From: Sphingomonas sp. 7/4-4
GTDB lineage: Bacteria > Pseudomonadota > Alphaproteobacteria > Sphingomonadales > Sphingomonadaceae
Assembly (NCBI RefSeq): GCF_027941955.1
Contig: NZ_CP115960.1
Coordinates: 3,426,501-3,490,500, forward strand
Length of the DNA: 64,000 nt
Direction of reading: 5' to 3'
A program made the translations under genes and the position numbers. Shown in pieces: positions 1 to 9,287 of this stretch (the first letter of the stretch is position 1; every line of letters starts with the position of its first letter). The notes below the pieces were generated by a model. The model was not told the origin of the DNA. It saw only the letters and a program-made list of their open reading frames with translations, and made no database searches.

Positions 1-2
1 CT

Positions 3-200
3 TATGAGACCGACGGCGAGGTGATCACGTTCACCCACACGGTCGTGTCGCCGGCGCTGCAGGGAATGGGTATCGGCAGCCGGCTGATCGTCGGCGCACT
101 CAGCGATGTGCGCAGCCGCGGATTGAAGGTGCGTGCGCAATGCCCGTTCGTCGCGGCATATATCGCGAAGCATCCGGAGTGGCAGGATCTGCTGGTCTAG
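3..200 (+). CDS. GNAT-family N-acetyltransferase, C-terminal part (5' end outside window)
   Basis: The reading frame is open from the left edge and stops at TAG 198-200, giving 65 residues of the C-terminal half of a small YjdJ-like GNAT protein. The acetyl-CoA-binding loop is visible as QGMGIGSRL, followed by the RGLKVRAQCPFVAAYIAKHP segment typical of this subfamily. The family transfers an acetyl group from acetyl-CoA to small molecules or proteins; no substrate can be inferred here. It is convergent with the ABC exporter gene, whose stop codon follows immediately. Confidence 0.8.
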   Translation, partial: YETDGEVITFTHTVVSPALQGMGIGSRLIVGALSDVRSRGLKVRAQCPFVAAYIAKHPEWQDLLV

Positions 201-2021
201 TTACTCCGCCGCCAGCTCCTCGCCTTCTTCGCGTTCCTGCGCCTGGCGGGTCCACATCTCGGCATAGAGGCCGCCCTGGCGGAGCAGTTCGGCATGCGTG
301 CCCTGCTCGGCGACGCGGCCGGCTTCGAGCACGACGATGCGATCGGCGTGGACCACGGTCGACAGGCGGTGGGCGATGACGATCGTCGTGCGGCCGCGCT
401 CGATCGCCTCCAGCGTCGCCTGGATATCGGCCTCGGTGCGGCTGTCGAGCGCGCTGGTCGCTTCGTCGAGAATCAGGATCGGCGGATTCTTGACCAGAGT
501 CCGCGCGATCGCGACGCGCTGCTTCTCGCCGCCCGACAGCTTCAATCCGCGCTCGCCGACGCGGGTGTCGAACCCTTCGGGGAGCGACTGGATGAAGCCG
601 GCGATCGCAGCGCCGCGCGCCGCATTCGCGATCTCGTCGGGTCCGGCGCCTTCACGGCCGTAAGCGATATTGTAGCCGATCGTGTCGTTGAACAGCACCG
701 TGTCCTGCGGGACGATGCCGATCGCGGCGCGCAGGCTCGTCTGCGTCACGTCGCGGATGTCCTGCCCGTCGATCGTGATCCGGCCGCCGGTGACGTCGTA
801 AAAGCGGTACATCAGCCGCGCGAGCGTCGACTTGCCCGCGCCGGAAGGCCCCACCACCGCCACCGTCGCACCCGCCGGGATATCGAGATCGATGCCCTTC
901 AGGATCTCGCGGTCGGGATCATAGCCGAACTCGACATTCTCGAAGCGGACATGGCCGCGCGCCACGTCGAGCGGCACGGCGTTCGGCGCGTCGGCGATCT
1001 CGGTCCGAGTGTCGATCAGGTCGAACATAGCCCCCATGTCGATCACGCCCTGACGGATCGTTCGATAGACCCAGCCGAGCATGTCGAGCGGGCGGAAGAG
1101 CTGGCTGAGCAGAGTCGAGACCAGCACCACATCGCCCGCGGTGAACTTGCCCGAGCTCCAGCCAAAGACGATCAGCGCCATGCCCGCGCCGAGCATGGCG
1201 TTGGTGATCAGCGCCTGGCCGATATTGAGCCAGGCGAGCGAGTTCTCGGAGGTGACCGCCGCCTTCATGTACGACGCCATCGCGCGATTGTAGCGCGCCG
1301 ACTCGCGTGCCTCGGCATTGAAATATTTCACGGTCTCGAAATTGAGCAGCGAATCGACTGCGTGCGCCACCGCGCCGGTGTCGAGATCGTTCATTTGCTC
1401 GCGCAGCTTCGAGCGCCAGTCGGTCACCCAGCGGGTGAAGGCGATATAGACGACCACCATCACCAGCGTGCCCACCACCAGCCAATGGCCGAAGCGCGTC
1501 CAGAAGATGCCGAGCACCAATGCCAGCTCGAGGATCGTCGGCGCGATGTTGAACAGCAGGAAATAGAGCATCGTATCGATGCTCTTGGTGCCGCGCTCGA
1601 CCACCTTGGTGATCGCGCCGGTCCGGCGCTCGAGGTGGAAGCGCAGCGAGAGGCGGTGAAGATGGGCGAACACATCCGACGCGAGCCGCCGCGTCGCGTC
1701 CTGCCCCACCTTCTCGAACACCGCGTTGCGCAGATTGTCGAACAGCACCGCACCCAGCCGGGCGGCGGCATAGCCGACCACCAGAGCGGTCACCAGCCAG
1801 ACCGCGTTGCGCGATCCGCTCGCCATCCGGTCGATCGCGCCCTGCAGCGCGAACGGCGCGCCATAGACCTGGACGAGCTTGGAGATCACGACGAGGATCA
1901 TCGAAATCACGATCCGCGCACGAAGCCCGGGCGAATCCTTCGGCCACAGATAGGGCAGAAAGCGCCGCATCGTCGCGAGCAGCGGCCGCTCGGGCGCGGA
2001 ATCAGAAACTTGCGGAGGCAT
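201..2021 (-). CDS. Atm1/HMT1-type ABC transporter, fused permease and ATPase
   Basis: About 606 residues if translation starts at ATG 2019-2021; an upstream in-frame ATG would add 40 residues that do not look like the family. An N-terminal six-helix membrane domain (roughly residues 25-330) precedes an ATPase domain with Walker A GPSGAGKST (391-399), signature LSGGEKQR (495-502), Walker B ILILDE with catalytic Glu520, and switch His551. This is the architecture of mitochondrial Atm1/ABCB7 and bacterial heavy-metal or glutathione-conjugate exporters. It acts in the inner membrane as a homodimer. Substrate assignment (glutathione-linked sulfur or metal species) is family knowledge, not visible in the sequence. 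No frame breaks are seen. Confidence 0.9.
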   Translation of the reverse strand: MPPQVSDSAPERPLLATMRRFLPYLWPKDSPGLRARIVISMILVVISKLVQVYGAPFALQGAIDRMASGSRNAVWLVTALVVGYAAARLGAVLFDNLRNAVFEKVGQDATRRLASDVFAHLHRLSLRFHLERRTGAITKVVERGTKSIDTMLYFLLFNIAPTILELALVLGIFWTRFGHWLVVGTLVMVVVYIAFTRWVTDWRSKLREQMNDLDTGAVAHAVDSLLNFETVKYFNAEARESARYNRAMASYMKAAVTSENSLAWLNIGQALITNAMLGAGMALIVFGWSSGKFTAGDVVLVSTLLSQLFRPLDMLGWVYRTIRQGVIDMGAMFDLIDTRTEIADAPNAVPLDVARGHVRFENVEFGYDPDREILKGIDLDIPAGATVAVVGPSGAGKSTLARLMYRFYDVTGGRITIDGQDIRDVTQTSLRAAIGIVPQDTVLFNDTIGYNIAYGREGAGPDEIANAARGAAIAGFIQSLPEGFDTRVGERGLKLSGGEKQRVAIARTLVKNPPILILDEATSALDSRTEADIQATLEAIERGRTTIVIAHRLSTVVHADRIVVLEAGRVAEQGTHAELLRQGGLYAEMWTRQAQEREEGEELAAE

Positions 2022-2159
2022 CACGTCGCGATTTGGGGCGTCGGGCGCCGCGATGCAACGTTTCGCCGGAACGTGCGCTGCGTTGGGCCAGAGATTGATC
2101 CAGCCATTTGTGCTCCCGGCGGAGGCCGGGAACAGCTTCAAACGCGCTGGAATCCGACT

Positions 2160-2357
2160 TTAGCCCTCGCGTTCGATCGGCAGCGCCCAGCGGATCTGGT
2201 CGCGCAGCAGCGCTTCGAGATCGTGCGCGCCGGCATTGTATGCAGCCGCCCGCTTGCGCAGCAACGTCACCAGCAGCGCGGCACGGTTCTCCGGCCGCTC
2301 CGGTGCGGCTCGCCCCTGTGCCAATGCGCGCGATAGCTGGAACGAAAGCATGGTCAT
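2160..2357 (-). CDS. small conserved hypothetical protein
   Basis: 65 residues, ATG start, 5 bp after the crtB stop and on the same strand, so probably the last gene of the crt operon. The sequence is hydrophilic and helical (RALAQGRAAPERPENRAALL), with no membrane segment or recognisable domain. I do not recognise a function. Codon use matches its neighbours and the close spacing to crtB supports real translation, but a spurious frame cannot be excluded. Confidence 0.55.
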   Translation of the reverse strand: MTMLSFQLSRALAQGRAAPERPENRAALLVTLLRKRAAAYNAGAHDLEALLRDQIRWALPIEREG

Positions 2358-2362
2358 TTACA

Positions 2363-3337
2363 TCACCTGGCGCCCGCCTGCTTAGGATGGGCTTTCGCTT
2401 TTGGTTGACGCGGTCTTGACCAAATCTCGGTTGCGAAGTTCGGATCCGCGGCGCGCCTTTTGCGGCTCCACGCCTGCCCGAATGCGCGGACGATCCAGAG
2501 GAGCTTGGCGCCGGCCGGCACCGTGACACGCGCGTCCCAGGCGGATTCGCCCAGCGCTTCCACCCGACGGGCGATGTCGCCATAGATACCGGCGGCCGCG
2601 AGCACTGCCCAGGCGGAGCGAAACGGCAGGGCTGCGGCACCGAGGCGCGCGCGCGCCTCATACTCGCCCGCCCGCCGGGTGAGGCGCTGCGCAAGACCGG
2701 CAAGCGCCGTTCGATCCGCCATCACGACGTCGCGCGCGATCCCGGCATCGGCGAGCCAGTCGGCGGGCAAGTAGCAACGCCCCGCGGCGGCATCCTCGCC
2801 AATATCCCGCGCAATGTTGGCGAGCTGGAAGGCGATCCCCAATTCGCAGGCGCGATCGAGGCGTTCCTCGTCGTCCGGTGCGATCCCCATCACCACCGCC
2901 ATCATGCAGCCGACCGCGCCGGCGACATGATAGCAATAGCGAATCAGGTCAGCCTCGGTCGCCGGTGCCCAGCCGGCGGCATCGAGCGCGAAACCTTCGA
3001 CGACATCCCGGACCAGTCCGTGCGGCATGGTGGTCTCGGCGGCCACGATGCGGAGCGCGTCGAACGCGGGATCGCCGACCCATCGGCCCTCCAGCGCCGC
3101 AGCGGTGCGTTCCCGGATCGCCTCGAGCCGTTCGGCAGGGTCGGCGATCGTCGCCATGGCATGGCCATGGTCCTGGCCGTCCGCGAGGTCGTCGCACGCG
3201 CGGCACCAGGCGTAGAGCAGCCAGGCCCGCTCGCGCGTCGCGCGATCGAACAGCCGGCTGGCCGCGGCGAAACTCTTCGAGCCCCGCGCGATCGATTCGC
3301 CCGCGGTCGCGACGATCGCGTCGCGGGCGGGTGTCAC
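2363..3337 (-). CDS. crtB: phytoene synthase
   Basis: 324 residues. CrtB condenses two geranylgeranyl diphosphates into 15-cis-phytoene, the first committed step of carotenoid synthesis. The first aspartate-rich region is YAWCRACDD (42-50); the second is the squalene/phytoene synthase signature ANIARDIGEDAAAGRCYLP (173-191). I chose GTG 3335-3337, which overlaps the stop of the LOG gene as GTGA; a longer frame exists upstream but runs through that gene. It is the last enzyme of the crtY-crtI-LOG-crtB run and is translationally coupled to it. The product feeds CrtI and then CrtY, giving beta-carotene as the expected pathway product. Confidence 0.93.
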   Translation of the reverse strand: MTPARDAIVATAGESIARGSKSFAAASRLFDRATRERAWLLYAWCRACDDLADGQDHGHAMATIADPAERLEAIRERTAAALEGRWVGDPAFDALRIVAAETTMPHGLVRDVVEGFALDAAGWAPATEADLIRYCYHVAGAVGCMMAVVMGIAPDDEERLDRACELGIAFQLANIARDIGEDAAAGRCYLPADWLADAGIARDVVMADRTALAGLAQRLTRRAGEYEARARLGAAALPFRSAWAVLAAAGIYGDIARRVEALGESAWDARVTVPAGAKLLWIVRAFGQAWSRKRRAADPNFATEIWSRPRQPKAKAHPKQAGAR

Positions 3338-3914
3338 AGCTCTTCGCGCGCCATGCGGATGATCGGCACGGCCGGCTCGAAGTTCGCCATCTTGTCGAGC
3401 AGCCCGGTCAGGTCGCTGTCGACCAGCAACAGCCCCTGATGCTGCGGCCGCACGAAGCCGACCTGGCCCATGTGCCCCCAGAAATCGATCAGCTTGTCGT
3501 AATAGCCGGCCACGTTGAGCAATCCGATCGGATCGGCATGGTAGCCGAGCTGGGCCCAGCTGAGTGCCTCCCACAATTCGTCCATCGTGCCGGTGCCGCC
3601 GGGCAGATTGACGAAGCCGTCGGCGAGATCGGTGAACAGGGCTTTGCGCTCGTGCATCGTCTGGACGATGTGGAGCTCGGTGAGCCCGCGATGCGCGACC
3701 TCGGCATTGACCAATGCCTGCGGGATCACCCCGATCACTTCGCCGCCAGCCTCGAGCGCCGAATCGGCGACCGCGCCCATCAGCCCCAATTTGCCCCCGC
3801 CATAGACGACGCCGATGCCGCGCTCGGCAAGGCTGCGCCCGACATGGCGCGCGGATTCGACGTAGACGGGGTCGGCGGGGAGGCGGATCCGCAATAGACC
3901 GCGAGGCGCTTCAT
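3334..3914 (-). CDS. LOG-family cytokinin riboside 5'-monophosphate phosphoribohydrolase (frame break)
   Basis: About 193 residues once one base is added. LOG enzymes cleave cytokinin nucleotides or AMP to free base plus ribose 5-phosphate. The nucleotide-binding GGGKLGLMG and the catalytic PGGTGTMDELWE motif are both present. The true start is ATG 3912-3914 ([10 protein letters not shown]...), overlapping the crtI stop as ATGA. The frame shifts in a G run at 3877-3880; adding one G joins the N-terminus to SPADPVYVESARHVGRS. It sits inside the crt operon between crtI and crtB with 4-base overlaps on both sides, so it is co-transcribed with carotenoid genes although its reaction is unrelated. 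Confidence 0.88.
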
Positions 3915-5386
3915 CGGCCGTCTCCCAGCATCAGCGTGGCGGTCGCCTTGGCACTCCCGACGACGCCGGGGATCCCGGCACCCGGATGCGTGCCCGCGCC
4001 GACGAAATAGAGGTTCGAAATCGAGGCGTCGCGATTGTGCGCGCGGAAATACGCGCTCTGGGTGAGGATCGGCTCGAGGCTGAATGCCGAGCCGAGATGC
4101 GCCTTGAGGTCGGTCGCGAAATCGGGGGCGCGTAGGAGAATTTGGTCACGATGCGGTCCTTGAGGTCGGGGATCAGCCGTCGGGCGATTTCGGCGAGGAT
4201 GCGCTCTTCGAGCACCGGGCCGACTTCGCTCCAGTCGGCGGGGAACTTGCCCAGATGCGGCACCGGCGCAAGCGCATAAAAGGTCGAATGACCCTCCGGC
4301 GCCATGCCGGGATCGGTCGCGCTCGGATGATGGAGATAGAGCGAGAAATCCTCGCTCAGTACGCCATGATCGTAAATGTCCTCGAGCAGCCCCTGATAGC
4401 GCGGGCCGAACAGGATCGAATGGTGCGGGATCTCCGGGAAGCTGCCGCGCAGCCCGAAATGGACGAGGAACAGAGAAGGCGAGAAGCGCTTCTGCTCGAG
4501 GCTGGAAGCGGTGCGCTGGGCGCTGCGCGAATCCTTGAGCAAATCGCGATAGCTGTGGACGATGTCGGCGTTGCTCGCGACTGCGTCGACTACGAGCTCG
4601 AAGCCGCTTTCGGTGCGTAGGCCGGTCACGCGATCGCCCAGCGTGTGGATCGCCGACACCGCGTCGCCGAGCCGCATCACGCCCCCATCCGCTCGAAATG
4701 GCGGACCATGCCGGCGACCAGCCGGTTGGTGCCGCCTTCGGCGAACCACACGCCGCCGTCGCGCTCGAGCTTGTGGATCAGCGCGTAGATCGCGCTCGTC
4801 GTCATCGGATTGCCGCCGACCAGCAGGGTGTGGAAGCTCAGCGCCTGGCGCAGTTTCTCGTTCTTCACGTAATGCGACACCATCGAATAGACCGAGCGCC
4901 ACGCCTGATATTTCATCAGCGCCGGGGCCGCGCGGACCATCGAGCCGAAATCGAGGAACGCGACATGGCCGAGCTTCTCGTAACCCTCGCGGTAGACGCC
5001 TTCGGAATATTTGAGGAAACGGCGATAGCCGGCGACGTCCTCGGGACTGAGCCGGGCGATCTCCGCGCCCAATTGGGCATCGTCGCCCGAATAATCGAAT
5101 GCGACGCCATCGGGCCAGGACAGGCGATAGAAGGGGACACCGGCACCAGCTTCACGTCTTCGGAGATGTCGTGGCCGGAGATGCGCCACAATTCGCGCAG
5201 CGCGTCGGGCGCAGTGATCACCGTGGGTCCGGCGTCGAAAGTGAAGCCGTCGCGCTCCCAGAAATAGGCGCGCCCGCCGGGCTTGTCGCGCGCCTCGAGG
5301 ATCGTGGTGTCCACGCCCGCCGATTGCAGCCGGATCGCGAGCGCGAGCCCGCCGATTCCTGCGCCGATCACTGCCGCTTTCTTCAT
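3911..5386 (-). CDS. crtI: phytoene desaturase (three frame breaks)
   Basis: 492 residues after three one-base corrections, the usual CrtI length. FAD-dependent CrtI desaturates phytoene stepwise to lycopene at the membrane. The N-terminal dinucleotide fold is [16 protein letters not shown], followed by [20 protein letters not shown]. The C-terminal bacterial desaturase signature reads [18 protein letters not shown]. Breaks lie in G or C runs at 5133-5136, 4682-4686 and 4125-4129; one extra base at each restores family sequence (for example VSPFYRLSW and PPDFATDL). ATG 5384-5386 overlaps the crtY stop as ATGA. Three errors in one gene all fixed the same way argue for sequencing deletions rather than a pseudogene. 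Confidence 0.93.
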
Positions 5387-6543
5387 TCGACCCCCATTAT
5401 CGCGCGCACCGCCCGGCCGATCGGCACCGGCGGCTTGCCCGTCATCACCCGGATCTTGTCGCCCAGGTTGGATTCGGCTGCATAGAAGCGGCCGATCAGT
5501 CCTTCGTCCAGTCGATAGAAGCGTTCGAGGATCCGATAGCGTTCCGCGGGCTCGGCCGCGCGGAACAGCATCGCCGCCAGCATCCGATAGAAGCGGCGGC
5601 TTCGCCACAGGCGCCGCGCGTGATTATGGAGAAGGTCGTGCAACGCCTGCCCGTCGAAAATACCGGCATTGGCGACCAGCGCCGCGGTGCGCACTGCATC
5701 GGGCAGCGAATAGCTGGTCAGCGGATGAAAGAGGCCGGCACGCATGCCGGCTTTGGCGACATTGCCGCCGCCCGACTGCCAATACGCTTCGAAATCCCCG
5801 CCGATCGCGACGGGGAGCGCGCCCGATTCCTCGCGCGCGACCTTGTCGACCTGCCAGCCCTGCGCGGCGGCATAAGCGTGGACCCGGTCGCCGAGCGCCG
5901 CGGCGTCGATGTCGGGAGTGTCGCTGTAATAAGTGTCTTCGACGAACACGCGATCGGGGGCGAAGGGCAGGCAATAAGCGAAGCGATAGCCGTCGGTCTG
6001 CTCGACGGTCGCGTCCATCACCACCGGTCGTTCGAGATGGTGCGGGGCACGCAGCACGAGCTCGCGGCCGAGGAATTTCTGCCAGCCGAGTTCGAGCGTC
6101 GCGAGATCGCCGGCGCCGCGGCAATCGATCACGCCCTTCGCCTCGACGCGGTCGCCATCGGCGAGGACGACCGCATTGTTGGTCATGGCCAGCACATTGC
6201 GGCCGAGCATCGCGGTGCGGCCGGGCAATTCGCTCAGCACCACGCGCTCGAAATGGCGGGAGTCGATCGAGTGGTAGGGCGATTTCAGCGTGCGTGCATA
6301 AGCGGGGAAGGCGACGTCGTAGCGCGTCCATTGATGGCTGATCAGCGGCGAGACCAACCAGCGATCGGCCGGCGCGATGTCGCTGGCGAAGAACGACCAG
6401 AGATGGTTGCCGCCGATATGCGAAGAGGCCTCGATCAGCCGCAGTTCGGCTGCCGGGTGCCGGGCATGCACGGCGCGTGCGATCAGCCCTCCGGCAAGTC
6501 CGCCGCCGACGATGGCGAGATCGCAGCTGATCGTGGCCGACAT
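5383..6543 (-). CDS. crtY: lycopene beta-cyclase
   Basis: 386 residues, intact. CrtY converts lycopene to beta-carotene by two beta-ionone ring closures, using reduced FAD. The N-terminal dinucleotide-binding motif is [15 protein letters not shown]; the CrtY family features GGNHLWSFF and [14 protein letters not shown] are also present. It is the first gene of the crt operon (crtY-crtI-LOG-crtB) and its stop overlaps the crtI start as ATGA. Together the three crt genes make beta-carotene from geranylgeranyl diphosphate; no hydroxylase or ketolase for conversion to xanthophylls is identifiable nearby. The 112 bases upstream, up to the GST stop, would hold the promoter, but I see no convincing boxes. 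Confidence 0.95.
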   Translation of the reverse strand: MSATISCDLAIVGGGLAGGLIARAVHARHPAAELRLIEASSHIGGNHLWSFFASDIAPADRWLVSPLISHQWTRYDVAFPAYARTLKSPYHSIDSRHFERVVLSELPGRTAMLGRNVLAMTNNAVVLADGDRVEAKGVIDCRGAGDLATLELGWQKFLGRELVLRAPHHLERPVVMDATVEQTDGYRFAYCLPFAPDRVFVEDTYYSDTPDIDAAALGDRVHAYAAAQGWQVDKVAREESGALPVAIGGDFEAYWQSGGGNVAKAGMRAGLFHPLTSYSLPDAVRTAALVANAGIFDGQALHDLLHNHARRLWRSRRFYRMLAAMLFRAAEPAERYRILERFYRLDEGLIGRFYAAESNLGDKIRVMTGKPPVPIGRAVRAIMGVE

Positions 6544-6655
6544 CGCCCCGGCCTAGCGCAGGGGAGGGGCGTTCCAACAAAACCCTCCCCGGCTCGCACC
6601 GGAGAGGGCAGGTGTGGCGGGAGCGGAGCGATGCGGCTCGCCCCCGGAGCTTGTC
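6544..6655. other. crtY-GST intergenic spacer
   Basis: 112 bases between crtY and the GST gene, both on the minus strand. It holds a GC-rich partial palindrome at about 6584-6608 (CCCTCCCC ... GGAGAGGG) resembling the repeats seen elsewhere in the window. Any crt promoter should lie here, but no clear -35/-10 pair is visible. Confidence 0.4.
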
Positions 6656-7269
6656 TCAGGCGGCCTTGAGCAACGGCCATTCCTCGGCCATCGCGCGCGC
6701 CACCGATGGCCGCGCGCGCAGCCGGGTGCGATAGTCGAGCAGCACCGGCCAGTCGGCGATCGGCACGCCCGAATGCTCGCACCAGTTGAGCACGCTCAGC
6801 AGATAGGCGTCGGCGACAGTGAACCGGTCCTCGAGGAACGCCTTTCCTCCAGATGCCGCGACAGCACCCCGAACGGCTTCGCGACGCGCGCCAGCGCGGC
6901 GGTGCGCTCCTCCGGGCCGGCGGTCTTGCCGAGCAGCGGAATGAACACGGCCTTGTGCAGTTCGGTGCTGATGAAGTTGAGCCAGGCGAGCATCCGGTAA
7001 TGCGCGTCGGAAAATCCGATGAAGCTCAGCGACCCTTCGGGCGCCAGTTCGGCGATATAGGTGAGCACCGCTGGACCTTCGGTGAGGACGAAGCCGCCGC
7101 GCGTCTCGATCGCGGGGACATAGCCCATCGGGCTGATCTGGCTGAAATGGCGGCCGTCGGGCAGCCGCCCGTCCGCGGGCACGGCGACGAATTCGGCATC
7201 CAGCTCGGCTTCCTCGAGCGCGATCCGCGCGGCGAGCGAGCAGGCGAAGGGGCGAAAATAGAGCTTCAT
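6656..7269 (-). CDS. glutathione S-transferase (frame break)
   Basis: 204 residues after one correction. The N-terminal thioredoxin-like domain begins MKLYFRPFACSLAARIALEEA, with the glutathione-contacting region MGYVPAIETRGGFVLTEGPAV. The C-terminal helical domain carries DRFTVADAYLLSVLNWCE, the GST N-capping box region. GSTs conjugate glutathione to electrophiles in the cytoplasm. The frame breaks near 6846-6850, where one extra base restores HLEGKAFLEDRF. It is divergent from a TetR regulator 78 bp away, which is a likely candidate to control it. Beta-class placement is by overall look only. Confidence 0.88.
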
Positions 7270-7298
7270 GGCCGGTCTCCCTTGATTTCTGTACAATC

Positions 7299-7349
7299 TC
7301 GCATAGAAATAGACGGGTCAAGAGATTATTTGCGGGTTCGCATAAAAAT
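7299..7349. promoter_or_regulatory. divergent GST/TetR control region with 12-bp direct repeats
   Basis: The 78-bp gap between the divergent GST and TetR genes holds two near-identical 12-mers, TCGCATAGAAAT (7299-7310) and TCGCATAAAAAT (7338-7349), 11 of 12 identical and about 39 bp apart. The second runs into the regulator start codon. This is the expected place for an operator of the divergent regulator; binding is inference. Confidence 0.35.
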
Positions 7350-7937
7350 GTCGACCAAGGTCCGCGGCCGCCCGCGCAGCTTCGATCCGGACGAAGCGCT
7401 GGGACGCGCTACCGAGCGTTTTCGGACGCATGGGTTCGCCGGCACTTCGCTCGACGATCTGTCCGTAGCCACCGGACTGGCGCGCCCGAGCCTTGCCGCC
7501 GCGTTCGGCGACAAGCGCGCGCTGTATGTCGCGGCGATCGAGCGGCTCACCGCCCGTGTCGAGCGCCAGCTGTTGCGTCTCGGCGAAGCGAAGCTGCCGC
7601 TGCGCGAACTGGTCGAGCGCATCCTGATCGGAAGTATCGACCTGTACCTCACCGGCAGCGACGGCCCCGAGGGCTGCCTGATCATCAACACCGCGGCGAC
7701 CCAGGCCGCGTCCGATCCGCAGGTCCGCGAGAAAGTCACTGCCTTCCTCGCGGTCGAGGACAACCGCATCGCCGAGCTGCTCGCCGCCGCCGGCAGCCCC
7801 GCGCCCGAGGCGCACGGCCGCCTCGTCGCCTCGGTGGTCCACTCGCTCAGCGTGCGTGCCCGCAGCGGCGCCCTCGCGAGGCGCTCGAGCGCGTGGCGCG
7901 GGATTGCATCGATCTGATCGCGGGACCGGCGTCCTGA
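7348..7937 (+). CDS. TetR/AcrR-family transcriptional regulator (frame break near 3' end)
   Basis: About 196 residues after one correction. The N-terminal helix-turn-helix spans roughly residues 12-58 (ALGRATERFRTHGFAGTSLD ... YVAAIERL), the TetR DNA-binding fold; the rest is the all-helical ligand and dimer domain, with GCLIINTA as in Rut/AcrR-type regulators. One C is missing in the run at 7871-7873; adding it gives the normal tail APREALERVARDCIDLIAG and a stop at 7935-7937. It is divergent from the GST gene, which is its likely target. Confidence 0.88.
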
Positions 7938-7975
7938 GCGCGCTGCGTCCGCCGCTGCGGTTTCCGCGCGGCGCA

Positions 7976-8512
7976 GTGATCGCGGCCCTGCTCGTCGGGC
8001 TTGCCGTGGCCGGCATATTGCTGGCGATGGACCGCCCGCCGATCTGCCCATGCGGCACGATCAAGCTGTGGCACGGCAACGTCCAGTCGAGCGAGAACAG
8101 CCAGCACATCGCCGACTGGTACAGCTTCAGCCACATCATCCACGGCTTCCTGTTCTACGCCGCGGCGCATTTCCTGCTGCGCGGCGAGGCACGGCGCTGG
8201 GCGCTGCCAGCGGCGGTCGCGATCGAGGGGTTCTGGGAAATCCTCGAAAACTCGCCGATCATCATCAACCGCTATCGCGAGGCGACGATCGCGCTCGGCT
8301 ATTCGGGCGACAGCATCGTCAATTCGTTGTCCGATATCGGCTGGATGGCGTTCGGTTTCTGGCTCGCCTCGCGGCTGCCGGCATGGGCGACGATCGCGCT
8401 TGCGATATTGTTCGAGCTGGGCACGCTGGCGCTGATCCGCGACAATCTGACGCTCAATGTGCTGATGCTGGTCTGGCCGATCGATGCCGTCAGGACATGG
8501 CAAGGCGGCTAG
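7976..8512 (+). CDS. DUF2585 (UPF0314) membrane protein
   Basis: 178 residues from GTG 7976. The start is uncertain: the frame is open back to 7856, overlapping the regulator, and a CTG at 7934 would give a longer leader. The protein has an N-terminal membrane helix (VIAALLVGLAVAGILLAMD) and a family-typical block with IADWYSFSHIIHGFLFY, GFWEILENSPIIINRYR and GYSGDSIVNSLSD, then two further hydrophobic stretches. The family is widespread in Alphaproteobacteria and has no assigned function; the His/Glu/Asn-rich conserved block suggests ligand binding within the membrane. Confidence 0.8.
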   Translation: MIAALLVGLAVAGILLAMDRPPICPCGTIKLWHGNVQSSENSQHIADWYSFSHIIHGFLFYAAAHFLLRGEARRWALPAAVAIEGFWEILENSPIIINRYREATIALGYSGDSIVNSLSDIGWMAFGFWLASRLPAWATIALAILFELGTLALIRDNLTLNVLMLVWPIDAVRTWQGG

Positions 8513-8527
8513 TGTAGACGGCGGCTT

Positions 8528-9277
8528 ATGGCCCTTGCCATCTTCCTTTCCGCCGCCGCGATGACGCTGATCGTCGGGCTGCGCTACCTCATCGCCTCCG
8601 GCGCGTTCGCCTTCGCCACGCGGCTCCGCCATCCGGCGCTCTACGCCGGGCTCGACCGGCAGATTCGCAGGGAGATCGGCTGGAGCCTCGCCTCGGCGGC
8701 GATCTATGGCGTGCCCGCCGGCGTGGTCGCATGGGGCTGGCAGAATCGCGGCTGGACGCGGATCTACACCGATGCCGGCGACTGGCCGCTCTGGTATCTG
8801 CCGGTGTCGGTATTGCTGTATCTCGTCGCGCACGACGCCTGGTTCTACTGGACCCACCGGCTGATGCACCGCCCGGCGCTGTTCCGCGTCGCCCACGCCG
8901 TCCACCATGCCAGCCGCCCGCCCACTGCCTGGGCGGCGATGAGCTTCCACCCCGTGGAGGCGATCACCGGCGCGGTGGTGATCCCGGCACTCGTGTTCCT
9001 GATCCCCATCCATGTCGGCGCGCTCGGGCTGGTGCTGGCGATCATGACCGTGATGGGCGTGACCAACCACATGGGCTGGGAGATATTCCCGCGCTTCCTC
9101 CACAGCGGGCCGCTCGGCGCATGGCTGATCACCGCCAGCCATCATCAGCGCCATCACCAGCTCTATGGATGCAATTACGGCCTGTATTTCCGTTTCTGGG
9201 ACCGGCTGTGCGGCACCGACAAGGGGCTGGGCGACTTTGCGCGCGGTGCGGTGGCGCCCGCCCGATCGCGCCGCTAG
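8528..9277 (+). CDS. sterol desaturase / fatty acid hydroxylase superfamily protein
   Basis: 249 residues, intact. It has four or so membrane segments and the three histidine boxes of di-iron membrane oxygenases: HDAWFYWTHRLMH, HAVHHAS and HHQRHH. The family uses O2 to hydroxylate or desaturate lipids, sterols or carotenoids. It is longer than a CrtZ beta-carotene hydroxylase and lies outside the crt operon, so I do not assign it to carotenoid modification, although that remains possible. It starts 15 bp after the DUF2585 stop and probably shares its transcript. Confidence 0.85.
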   Translation: MALAIFLSAAAMTLIVGLRYLIASGAFAFATRLRHPALYAGLDRQIRREIGWSLASAAIYGVPAGVVAWGWQNRGWTRIYTDAGDWPLWYLPVSVLLYLVAHDAWFYWTHRLMHRPALFRVAHAVHHASRPPTAWAAMSFHPVEAITGAVVIPALVFLIPIHVGALGLVLAIMTVMGVTNHMGWEIFPRFLHSGPLGAWLITASHHQRHHQLYGCNYGLYFRFWDRLCGTDKGLGDFARGAVAPARSRR

Positions 9278-9287
9278 AGCGAGAGGC

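Noticed and set aside
294..2336. 680-codon plus-strand open frame opposite the ABC exporter
   Set aside because: It is antisense to a gene with complete ABC motifs, is rich in Arg/His/Asp without any domain, and is the usual by-product of very high GC.
3911..5386. crtI as a pseudogene because of three frameshifts
   Set aside because: All three are single missing bases in G/C runs, and the same error type affects essential genes throughout; the corrected protein is full length with all motifs.
8528..9277. CrtZ beta-carotene hydroxylase
   Set aside because: It has the histidine boxes of the superfamily but is too long, with different spacing, and is not in the crt operon; only the superfamily is supported.
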